Of a DNA stretch of 64,000 bases, positions 57,018 to 64,000 are shown piece after piece. A model generated the notes under the pieces. The model did not search any database and was not told the origin of the DNA. It was given only the letters and a program-made list of their open reading frames with translations. Position 1 is the first letter of the stretch, and each line of letters starts with the position of its first letter. The translations under genes were made by a program, and so were the position numbers. Origin of the DNA: an uncultured Clostridia bacterium (lineage in GTDB: Bacteria; Bacillota; Clostridia; Oscillospirales; Acutalibacteraceae); assembly GCA_944380725.1 (NCBI GenBank), contig CALWIK010000002.1, positions 248,001-312,000 on the forward strand, read 5' to 3'.

Positions 57018-57043
57018 GTTAAAAAGTTAAGGAATGATATTCT

Positions 57044-57835
57044 ATGGAAAAACCAGATTTTGATGAAAAAAAATTTTTAAAACTAGCTCTTATTATGGCT
57101 GGTATCGCTATGATTTTCTCCTCTATAAATTCAATTTTTTTAATATATAGTAAGCCTAAAATTCCTTATAAAAGCGAAGCAGCTAATGAGTTTATTTATA
57201 AAAAAGATAGTAAACCGATTTCTGCTGCTGAATCTACTGTTTGCGAGCAGTCTACTAAAAACATGATGCCTAATATGCAAGATCTACACGAAAAAAATAA
57301 TGACATAGTTGGCTGGATAAAAATAGAAGACACAATTATAGATTATCCTGTTATGTTTACACCAGATGATGCGTTTTATCTTTACCGAAATTTTTATAAA
57401 AATAAAGACATAAACGGCAGTATTTTTATTGATAAGCATTGCCACTTGTCCCCAAGAGACACTAACCTTATCTTTCATGGACATAATATGAATAATGGTT
57501 CAATGTTTGGTGCTCTTATAAAATATAAATCAAAAAATTTTTATGCTTCTCATCGGCAGATCTTATTCGATACTCTATATGAAAATCAGGTTTATGAAAT
57601 TGTCTCGGTGTTTATTTCAAAAGTTTATAATGTAAGTGACAACGTTTTTAAGTACTATCGGTTTTATAATGCTAAAAATCAGGAAGAGTTTGACTATTTT
57701 TATAATAATATAAAGCAGATGTCGCTTTACGATATCGATATTAAGGCCCAGTTTGGTGACGAATTTATTACTCTCTCTACCTGTGAAAATTCCATTAAAA
57801 ATGGACGCTTCGTTGTTGTTGCAAAAAAAATATAG
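57044..57835 (+). CDS. Class B sortase
   Basis: Membrane transpeptidase that would link the upstream surface protein to the wall. The 263 residues start with a helix (about 12-34), followed by the sortase beta barrel with NNDIVGWIKIEDTIIDYPVM (typical of class B), catalytic His at about 145/147 in FHGHNMNNGSMFG, Cys at 247 in TLSTC and Arg in NGRFVVVAK. AAGGAATG precedes ATG 57044. Usual class B substrates carry NPQTN-like signals; VPKTG would be atypical. Confidence 0.94.
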   Translation: MEKPDFDEKKFLKLALIMAGIAMIFSSINSIFLIYSKPKIPYKSEAANEFIYKKDSKPISAAESTVCEQSTKNMMPNMQDLHEKNNDIVGWIKIEDTIIDYPVMFTPDDAFYLYRNFYKNKDINGSIFIDKHCHLSPRDTNLIFHGHNMNNGSMFGALIKYKSKNFYASHRQILFDTLYENQVYEIVSVFISKVYNVSDNVFKYYRFYNAKNQEEFDYFYNNIKQMSLYDIDIKAQFGDEFITLSTCENSIKNGRFVVVAKKI

Positions 57836-57878
57836 CCATACTTAATTTCAAGCATGGCTAATTTTGATTTTTCTAAAA
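57833..57878 (+). terminator. Terminator after the sortase gene
   Basis: TAGCCATACTT, which includes the stop codon, pairs with AAGCATGGCTA, followed by ATTTTGATTTTT. Confidence 0.75.
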
Positions 57879-57883
57879 TTATT

Positions 57884-59800
57884 TTAATTTAAAGTTTTTT
57901 CTGCAATTTCTTTTTGAGCTTTCTTAACAAAGGCTCCTAAATCCATTGTGTCAAGATCTCCTTTGCTTCTAGAGCGGACCGACACTGTGTTTGTTTGTAA
58001 TTCTTTATCTCCTACCACCAGCATGTATGGAATTTTCTTCAGTTGCGCTTCTCGTATTTTATATCCTATTTTTTCATTTCTTAAATCTGTTGTGACTCGA
58101 AATTTATGATCTTTTAATTTTTGTTCAATTTTAAGCGCGGTTTCATGAAATCTTTCGCTAAGAGGCAAAATTCTTATTTGTTCTGGTGCTAACCATAGCG
58201 GAAATGCCCCAGCAAAATGTTCTGTTAAGATTCCTATAAAGCGCTCAATACTTCCCAAAATTACTCTATGAAGCATCACTGGCCTATGTTTTTCTCCGTC
58301 TTCACCAATATAAGTCAAATCGAATCTTTCTGGCATCTGAAAGTCAAGCTGAATTGTTCCACACTGCCAAGTTCTTCCTAAACAGTCCTCTAAATGAAAG
58401 TCTATTTTCGGGCCATAAAATGCTCCATCTCCCTCATTTATTTTATATTTTTTATCCATTCGCTCAAGAGCATTTTTTAAAGCCGTTGTGGCATCATCCC
58501 ACTGTTCGTCTGTGCCCAAAGAATTCTCCGGACGTGTAGATAGTTCAACATAATATTTAAATCCAAAAGTAGAATAAAATTTATCTATCAAGTTCATAAC
58601 GCCTATGATCTCTTGTTCGATCTGGTCTGGTGTCATAAATATATGCGCATCATCTTGAGTAAAGCAGCGGACTCTCATCAACCCGTGTAAAGCCCCCGAC
58701 AATTCATGTCTATGCACTAGTCCAAGTTCTGCCACACGCAATGGCAGTTCACGATAAGAGTGGGGTCGGCTTTTATATACCAACATCCCTCCAGGACAAT
58801 TCATCGGTTTTATAGCATACTCCTGTTCATCTATCACAGTTGTATACATATTGTCCTTATAATGATCCCAATGCCCCGACCGTAGCCATAATTCTTTATT
58901 AAGTATCATAGGGGTTTTTATTTCTACATAACCAGCTTTTTCGTGTTCTTCGTGCCAAAAGTCTAGCAGAGCGTTGCGCAATTTCATGCCGTTCGGAAAG
59001 AAAAATGGAAATCCCTGCCCCTCATCAAATAAATCAAAAAGATCAAGTTCTCTTCCGAGCTTTCTATGGTCACGCTTTTTAGCTTCTTCAATAGTTTTTA
59101 AATACTCCTCTAAATCTGAGTTCTTTGGAAATGATATCCCATAAATACGTTGAAGCATAGGTCCTTTTGAATCGCCACGCCAATAGGCGCCTGTACAATT
59201 TAACAATTTAAACGCTTTTTGTTGTCCGGTCGACATCAAGTGCGGGCCTGCACACAGATCTATAAAATCGCCTTGCTTATAAAAAGACAAACTCTCCCCC
59301 TTACCTGCATGTTTTTCTATTAGTTCAATCTTATATTTTTGATTTTTCTCTTTCATCAAAGCGACTGCTTCATCGTAAGGTAATTCAAAGTGCTCGAGAG
59401 TAAGATCTTCTTTTATAATTTTTTTTATCTCAGCTTCTATTTGGTCAAGATCATTAGAACTAAGCGGATTTGGAAGATCGAAGTCGTAGTAAAAACCTTT
59501 ATCTATGGCGGGGCCTATTGCCAATTTTGCTTCTGGAATAAGTCTCTTTACCGCTTGGGCCAAGACATGTGCAGAGGTATGCCAATAAACTTTTTTGCAA
59601 AAATCATCATCGTCAAATGACAAAATTTCCAACGACGAATCCTCTATTATAGGTGTTCTTAAATCTACCAGTTTACCGTTTAATCGGGCTGCACAGACAG
59701 ATTTATAAATACTCGTACCTAACGTTTTGGCAATCTGCGCCACTGTTGTATTTTTTTCATACTGTCTTATATCGCCATTTTTTAATCTTACATTTATCAT
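57884..59800 (-). CDS. thrS: Threonyl-tRNA synthetase
   Basis: Charges tRNA-Thr. From ATG 59800 it is 638 residues; AAAGGTGAG precedes it and the longer frame to 59866 has no ribosome site. Order: TGS domain, editing domain with the HTSAHVLAQAVKRL zinc-like HxxxH site, then class II core with FRDE-like MRVRCFTQDDAHIF, and RDSIGTE-type RLVHRHELSG, and the C-terminal anticodon domain. Two tRNA-Thr genes are in the same window. No T-box is seen in the leader between 59801 and 59983. Confidence 0.97.
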   Translation of the reverse strand: MINVRLKNGDIRQYEKNTTVAQIAKTLGTSIYKSVCAARLNGKLVDLRTPIIEDSSLEILSFDDDDFCKKVYWHTSAHVLAQAVKRLIPEAKLAIGPAIDKGFYYDFDLPNPLSSNDLDQIEAEIKKIIKEDLTLEHFELPYDEAVALMKEKNQKYKIELIEKHAGKGESLSFYKQGDFIDLCAGPHLMSTGQQKAFKLLNCTGAYWRGDSKGPMLQRIYGISFPKNSDLEEYLKTIEEAKKRDHRKLGRELDLFDLFDEGQGFPFFFPNGMKLRNALLDFWHEEHEKAGYVEIKTPMILNKELWLRSGHWDHYKDNMYTTVIDEQEYAIKPMNCPGGMLVYKSRPHSYRELPLRVAELGLVHRHELSGALHGLMRVRCFTQDDAHIFMTPDQIEQEIIGVMNLIDKFYSTFGFKYYVELSTRPENSLGTDEQWDDATTALKNALERMDKKYKINEGDGAFYGPKIDFHLEDCLGRTWQCGTIQLDFQMPERFDLTYIGEDGEKHRPVMLHRVILGSIERFIGILTEHFAGAFPLWLAPEQIRILPLSERFHETALKIEQKLKDHKFRVTTDLRNEKIGYKIREAQLKKIPYMLVVGDKELQTNTVSVRSRSKGDLDTMDLGAFVKKAQKEIAEKTLN

Positions 59801-60001
59801 AAATTCACTCACCTTTTTAACTATATTAATTATAGCACCAGCCAAAATCAAAGTCAAATCGTGCATAAATTGCTTGACAACCGCACTCTAAAAGTAATAA
59901 AATATTAATTGAAGTTATTCTAAAGTATAAACTAAAAAGATGAAATTGACTTTAAATTTCTTTTTAATATCCCCTAAAAATCATTGAGGAGGTGCCCACT
60001 T

Positions 60002-61555
60002 TTGGATTTTGGATTAGTTATACTATCTGTTATAATTGTTGCTACTATTACTGCTATTGTTTCTTTTAACTTGGGTGTCTTACATCGTAAAAAAACTGCA
60101 GAATCTACTATTAGCTCTGCTGAGCAAGAGGCTAAAAAAATTTTGAGCGAAGCTATAAGTAATGCTCAGGCTAAAAAAAATTCTATAATAGTTGAGGGCA
60201 AAGACGAAATACATAAACTCCGTGAGGATTCTGAAAAAGAATTTGCAGAAAAACGTAAGGATCTTCAACGGCAAGAAAGAAGAATTTTGCAACGAGAAGA
60301 ATCTCTTGATAAGAAAATCGATAACCTAGAGGCTAAAAATGAAGAGCTGAATAATAAATCTAAACTTGTTGACGAAAAATTAAATGAGCTCAAAGAGATT
60401 AAACAAAAAGAGTTTGAGGCTCTTGAAAAAATCTCTGGCTTCACTTTGCAGCAAGCAAAAGAATTTTTACTTAAAAATCTAGACGATGAATTAACTCACG
60501 AAAAAGCCATTAAAATTATGGAGTTTGAACAGAAAACTAAAGATGAATCTGAAAAAAAAGCCAGAGAAATTATCTCTCTGGCAATTCAACGCTGTGCTTC
60601 GGAACACGTTGCTGAAGCTACTGTGAGTGTTGTTCCTTTACCAAATGATGAAATGAAAGGTCGGATTATCGGTCGTGAAGGTAGAAACATTCGTGCGATC
60701 GAAACCTTGACCGGAGTGGATTTAATTATCGACGACACTCCAGAAGCTATTACAATATCTAGTTTTGATCCTATTCGCCGCGAAATTGCAAGAATATCTC
60801 TTGAAAATCTCATTAACGATGGCAGAATTCATCCTGCCAGAATAGAAGAAACAGTCGACCGTGCTAAGAACGAAGTTGATAAATGTATTAAAGACGAAGG
60901 TGAACGCGCCGTTATTGAATCGGGTATAAATTCCATTCATCCGGAACTCATTAAATTACTTGGTCGACTAAGATACCGCACTAGTTATGGCCAAAACGTT
61001 TTAGAGCATTCTTTAGAAGTAGCTAATCTTGCTGGCCTTATGGCTTCAGAACTTGGCCTTGACCCTACTTTAGCAAAGCGCGCAGGCCTTTTGCACGATA
61101 TCGGGAAAGCAATTGACCACGAAGTTGAGGGCTCTCATATAGAAATAGGTGTGGATTTGGCCAAAAAATATCACGAAAGCGAGGCTGTGATTCACGCTAT
61201 TCAGTCTCATCATGGAGATGTTGAAGCAAAAACCGTTATCGCTTGTTTGGTTCAAGCTGCGGATGCTATTTCTGCCGCTAGACCTGGTGCTAGGCGTGAA
61301 AATATCGAAAATTATATTAAACGTTTAGAAAAACTAGAAGAAGTTGCATCATCGTTCAAAGGCGTAGAAAGTTGCTATGCTATTCAGGCCGGACGTGAAA
61401 TTAGAATAATGGTTAAACCCGATGTAATAAATGATGATTATATGGTTACATTGGCTCGCAAAATCTGTAAAAAAATTGAAGATGAGCTTGATTATCCTGG
61501 CCAAATTAAAGTGAATATTATTAGAGAAAGCAGAATTATTGAGTACGCTAGATGA
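60002..61555 (+). CDS. rny: Ribonuclease Y
   Basis: Membrane-bound endoribonuclease that starts mRNA decay in Firmicutes. From TTG 60002, with GAGGAGGTG upstream, it is 517 residues: an N-terminal helix (about 1-24), a coiled coil (about 30-180), KH domain ([22 protein letters not shown], about 210-231) and HD domain ([17 protein letters not shown] and [10 protein letters not shown]). All metal ligands look intact. Longer frame from 59984 adds six residues and lacks a site. Confidence 0.97.
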   Translation: MDFGLVILSVIIVATITAIVSFNLGVLHRKKTAESTISSAEQEAKKILSEAISNAQAKKNSIIVEGKDEIHKLREDSEKEFAEKRKDLQRQERRILQREESLDKKIDNLEAKNEELNNKSKLVDEKLNELKEIKQKEFEALEKISGFTLQQAKEFLLKNLDDELTHEKAIKIMEFEQKTKDESEKKAREIISLAIQRCASEHVAEATVSVVPLPNDEMKGRIIGREGRNIRAIETLTGVDLIIDDTPEAITISSFDPIRREIARISLENLINDGRIHPARIEETVDRAKNEVDKCIKDEGERAVIESGINSIHPELIKLLGRLRYRTSYGQNVLEHSLEVANLAGLMASELGLDPTLAKRAGLLHDIGKAIDHEVEGSHIEIGVDLAKKYHESEAVIHAIQSHHGDVEAKTVIACLVQAADAISAARPGARRENIENYIKRLEKLEEVASSFKGVESCYAIQAGREIRIMVKPDVINDDYMVTLARKICKKIEDELDYPGQIKVNIIRESRIIEYAR

Positions 61556-61580
61556 CAATAAAATTATTAGAAAATAAATT

Positions 61581-61615
61581 AAACGGTACCATAAAGATAC
61601 CGTTTTTCTTTTTTT
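61581..61615 (+). terminator. Terminator after rny
   Basis: AAACGGTA pairs with TACCGTTT around a short loop, then TTCTTTTTT. Confidence 0.85.
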
Positions 61616-61710
61616 GCTCTGAAAATTAATATTTTAAAATCAAATCAGTCTGCGACTGTATTCTCTTCTGACGCATTTTTATTTTCTATACCTGAATCTG
61701 TATCCTGGCC

Positions 61711-62154
61711 TTACTCCTTTTCATTTTTGATAATACCCAGTTTTATTAGGTTTTCTTTAATATGTGGGTGACTTTCAATAAATTCGTTTACATAATTTTG
61801 CGCAATACCTAACTTTTCTTTTAGCATATTAATATTTGTTTCTATAGCCTCATTAACTACTGGATATTTACAGTATGCTAGGCCTCCTAATGTACCCGCA
61901 CATAGGCAAAGACCAAGCCATAAGCAGCCTTTTATAAAATTTATTATTTTTGTTCCAAAGCTTGATGATTTTTGTGCTTTATAAGTGTTAACCCTTTGTT
62001 GACATCCATAAAAATCTTTTTCTTGATTGTAATCTTCATCTTGGATATACCAAACTTCCGAAGTGCAACCATTATAATTGTTGCAAGCGTTACCTTTCAT
62101 GCCTGTACTAAAAATCATGCTAAAAGCAAGTAGCGCAGATAATAATTTTTTCAT
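61711..62154 (-). CDS. Small secreted Cys-rich membrane protein, unknown function
   Basis: A 147-residue protein with a signal peptide (MKKLLSALLAFSMIFSTGMKG), a Cys-containing polar segment (about 23-55, three Cys), a hydrophobic helix with two more Cys near residues 75-100 (WLGLCLCAGTLGGLAYC), and a charged helical end. No homologue recognised. AAGGAG precedes ATG 62154. In frame after the TAA stop a further 20 acidic codons run to TGA 61645 (reading GQDTDSGIENKNASEE), so a CAA-to-TAA change may have removed a tail. Could be a host-interacting factor, but that is speculation. Confidence 0.55.
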   Translation of the reverse strand: MKKLLSALLAFSMIFSTGMKGNACNNYNGCTSEVWYIQDEDYNQEKDFYGCQQRVNTYKAQKSSSFGTKIINFIKGCLWLGLCLCAGTLGGLAYCKYPVVNEAIETNINMLKEKLGIAQNYVNEFIESHPHIKENLIKLGIIKNEKE

Positions 62155-62328
62155 ATAAAAATCTCCTTTAATGTAATTTTATTTAAAATGTTAAAGCTTA
62201 TATTATTAAGCTTAATTTTAAGTGTAAATTTGTGTAGCTCCTTTCTTTTTTATTATACCACAAATATGTGATTTTGTAAATAGTATGAAATAAAACTCAT
62301 TATTTTGTAGGTTTATAACAAAATATTT

Positions 62329-63012
62329 CTAATGCATCTCATTTTTTATCGATTTTTTGCTTTCAACGTTTGCAATCGTTGCTCCTATTACCTCTTTTGC
62401 TCCGGTTTCAAAAAGCATGTTTGCACATTCTGCCATTGTATTACCTGTGGTTAAAATGTCGTCACAAAGTATTATTTTTTTATCTGACACTAGCGTTTTG
62501 TCTAAAACGGCATAAACGTTTTTTACATTTTCTGAGCGTTGATCTAAACTAAGCTCATGCTGAATTTTATTATTTTTTACTTTTTTCAGCGTCTCTACAT
62601 ATTTTATGCCGGTTATTTTACTTATTTCTCTTGAAAATATTTCAGACTGATTAAATCCTCTTTCTCTTAATCTCGCTTTATTCAGAGGCACACTAGTTAT
62701 AAGATCCATTTTAGTTATATCCACTACTTCACGCAAAACATCTGAAATATATCTTCCAAAAGGAAGTGCGAAACTTTTGGCTCCGCGAAACTTATAATCG
62801 TGTATGGCTGAACGAATTGGTTCAACGTATGAAAATGGAGCCACTGATAAAAAATTTTTTCCGTTGCGAGTATGAAGTGTATTTTTGATTTTTTGTAGAT
62901 TTATCTTTTTTTGACAAACCCTGCACACAATTTCTTCAGATACAATAATTTCGCCACAAAATGGACATCTAGCCGGAAAGAAAATCGATAATATTCTTTT
63001 TAAATTTATCAT
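62329..63012 (-). CDS. comF: ComF-family phosphoribosyltransferase-like protein
   Basis: Member of the ComF family tied to DNA uptake. The 227-residue protein has an N-terminal zinc ribbon (CPFCGEIIVSEEIVCRVC), then a type I phosphoribosyltransferase domain with RGFNQSEIFSREIS and the PRPP loop ILCDDILTTGNTM. ATG 63012 overlaps the recD2 stop by one base (TAATG), so the two are coupled. Confidence 0.93.
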   Translation of the reverse strand: MINLKRILSIFFPARCPFCGEIIVSEEIVCRVCQKKINLQKIKNTLHTRNGKNFLSVAPFSYVEPIRSAIHDYKFRGAKSFALPFGRYISDVLREVVDITKMDLITSVPLNKARLRERGFNQSEIFSREISKITGIKYVETLKKVKNNKIQHELSLDQRSENVKNVYAVLDKTLVSDKKIILCDDILTTGNTMAECANMLFETGAKEVIGATIANVESKKSIKNEMH

Positions 63013-64000
63013 TATGTTTCGCTTCCTTTAATAAGAAAATTGCATAAACCAGAATATCGCTTTGTTTTTTTATTGTTTTCCACCATTTTTCGCACAGTCC
63101 ACGCGGTTCCTACCATAACCAACAAAGATTTAGCTCTAGTTACTGCTGTATACAGAAGATTTCTGTAGTAAAGCTGTGGTGCACCGAAATACATAGGCAT
63201 AACTACCGCTTCAAACTCACTGCCCTGACTTTTATGCACGGTAATTGCGTAGGCTAGATCTAAGTCTGCAGCATTTTCCTGTTCATATTTCGCGTATTTA
63301 TCATCAAACTGCACTATTAGCGTTGACTCCAATTTGTCTATGCTTAAAATTATTCCTATGTCTCCATTAAAAATGCCCTCGCCACTTGATCCATCTTCGC
63401 GTGCAAAAATAATGTTATAATTATTTCTTATCTGCATAACTTTATCTCCCTCGCGAAAGACTGTTCCATTTATATTTATCTCTTTTTTTATTTTATCGGC
63501 AGGATTTATTGCTTCCTGCAAAATTTTGTTTATACTAATCGTCCCTAATGGTCCCTTTTTGCCCGGCGCAATTACTTGGATATCAAACAGAGGTGAATAT
63601 CCGTATGTTTTGGGCAAGCGTTTTATGCAAATATCTCTTATTGTACTACTTATTACCTGTGGATCATGCCCATCTATAAAAAAGAAATCATTATTGCGAA
63701 CTGAAAGTTCTGGTAACTCTCCGTTTACAATTTTATGCGCATTTGTAACAATCAAACTTCTGAGTGACTGTCTAAATATTTCTTTTAACTCAACTGTAGG
63801 AATAACTTTTGAATTTATTAAGTCCGAAAGAACATTTCCTGCCCCCACCGATGGTAATTGATCTCTATCGCCAACCATAATAAGTCGGCTACCTAATGGC
63901 ATTGCTCTAAGAACGCTCTCAAACAAACTTGAATCTACCATAGAAAGCTCATCCAAAATTAATGCATCACAATTTAATAAATTTTTTTCATTTCGCTTAA
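63012..64000 (-). CDS. recD2: RecD2-type ATP-dependent DNA helicase, 5' part beyond window
   Basis: DNA helicase. The visible 329 residues are the C-terminal half: Walker B region DALILDELSMVDSSL, motif III GDRDQLPSVGAGNVL, REGDKVMQIRNNYN, and the motif V/VI AYAITVHKSQGSEFE and LLYTAVTRAKSLLV. The frame is open to base 64000, so the N-terminal half lies outside. RecD2 proteins are about 740 residues. Next to comF, as in several Clostridia. Confidence 0.93.
   Translation of the reverse strand, partial: KRNEKNLLNCDALILDELSMVDSSLFESVLRAMPLGSRLIMVGDRDQLPSVGAGNVLSDLINSKVIPTVELKEIFRQSLRSLIVTNAHKIVNGELPELSVRNNDFFFIDGHDPQVISSTIRDICIKRLPKTYGYSPLFDIQVIAPGKKGPLGTISINKILQEAINPADKIKKEININGTVFREGDKVMQIRNNYNIIFAREDGSSGEGIFNGDIGIILSIDKLESTLIVQFDDKYAKYEQENAADLDLAYAITVHKSQGSEFEAVVMPMYFGAPQLYYRNLLYTAVTRAKSLLVMVGTAWTVRKMVENNKKTKRYSGLCNFLIKGSET

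Noticed and set aside
59801-59983. Possible threonine T-box before thrS
   Set aside because: The thrS leader is short and lacks a T-box core or specifier stem.

Overview
The window is AT-rich DNA (roughly one third G+C by eye) from a low-GC Gram-positive bacterium, most likely a Clostridia member near Oscillospirales/Ruminococcaceae. Support comes from SpoIIR, a SpoIIQ-like M23 protein and YtaF (sporulation genes), DapL, a T-box leader on cysS, strong Shine-Dalgarno sites with many TTG starts, and a class B sortase beside a protein with a C-terminal sorting signal. The unusual lifestyle marker is a full-length NTT-type ATP/ADP translocase (30501-32015), a family known mainly from obligate intracellular bacteria and plastids. 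From memory, a clade of endosymbiotic, energy-parasitic Clostridia has been reported with this gene. A host-associated or intracellular relative of that clade is the simplest reading, but it is inference.

Layout. 1-9230: partial P-type ATPase and divergent ytaF, a frameshifted Xre-type regulator, greA-lysS, ftsE-ftsX-M23 hydrolase, and a CdaR/PucR-like regulator. 9671-15885: small multidrug-export family protein, recA-recX, pgsA, T-box-cysS-mnmA, and a 50-residue membrane protein. 16120-19366: a decayed tyrosine recombinase beside two tRNA-Thr genes, then folE-folP-folB-folK. 19453-26003: aspS, two tandem tiny secreted basic proteins, a sodium symporter, a pair of half-size TSUP permeases, a helical protein and a cohesin/cadherin-like surface protein. 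26122-32015: potABCD polyamine importer divergent from the ATP/ADP translocase, which has its own promoter and a foldable 5' leader. 32116-34444: a gene-poor stretch, a YfbR-like HD phosphohydrolase with a signal peptide, and three tRNAs.

34606-45621: DUF6514-like protein, dapF-pyrG-dapL, spoIIR, yebC, tRNA-Arg, comEA, spoIIQ-like, galU, an ArAE/FUSC-type protein, dCMP deaminase and rsmA. 45772-54593: a nine-gene surface-sugar cluster (rfbF-rfbG-rfbH, GtrA, SDR, ThDP enzyme, HpcH/HpaI aldolase, HAD phosphatase, GtrB-like transferase). Its content fits a CDP-3,6-dideoxyhexose that is then branched by a ThDP enzyme, as in yersiniose biosynthesis. 55052-57835: a large beta-helix surface protein with a sorting signal and its sortase. 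57884-64000: thrS, rny, a secreted Cys-rich protein, comF and partial recD2.

How it fits together: the cell keeps core information processing, folate, diaminopimelate and envelope functions, imports polyamines and probably nucleotides, and invests in a decorated surface. Decayed genes (recombinase, Xre regulator, the 32-33 kb stretch) suggest mild ongoing erosion, not extreme reduction. No rRNA operon, CRISPR array or intact mobile element is visible.
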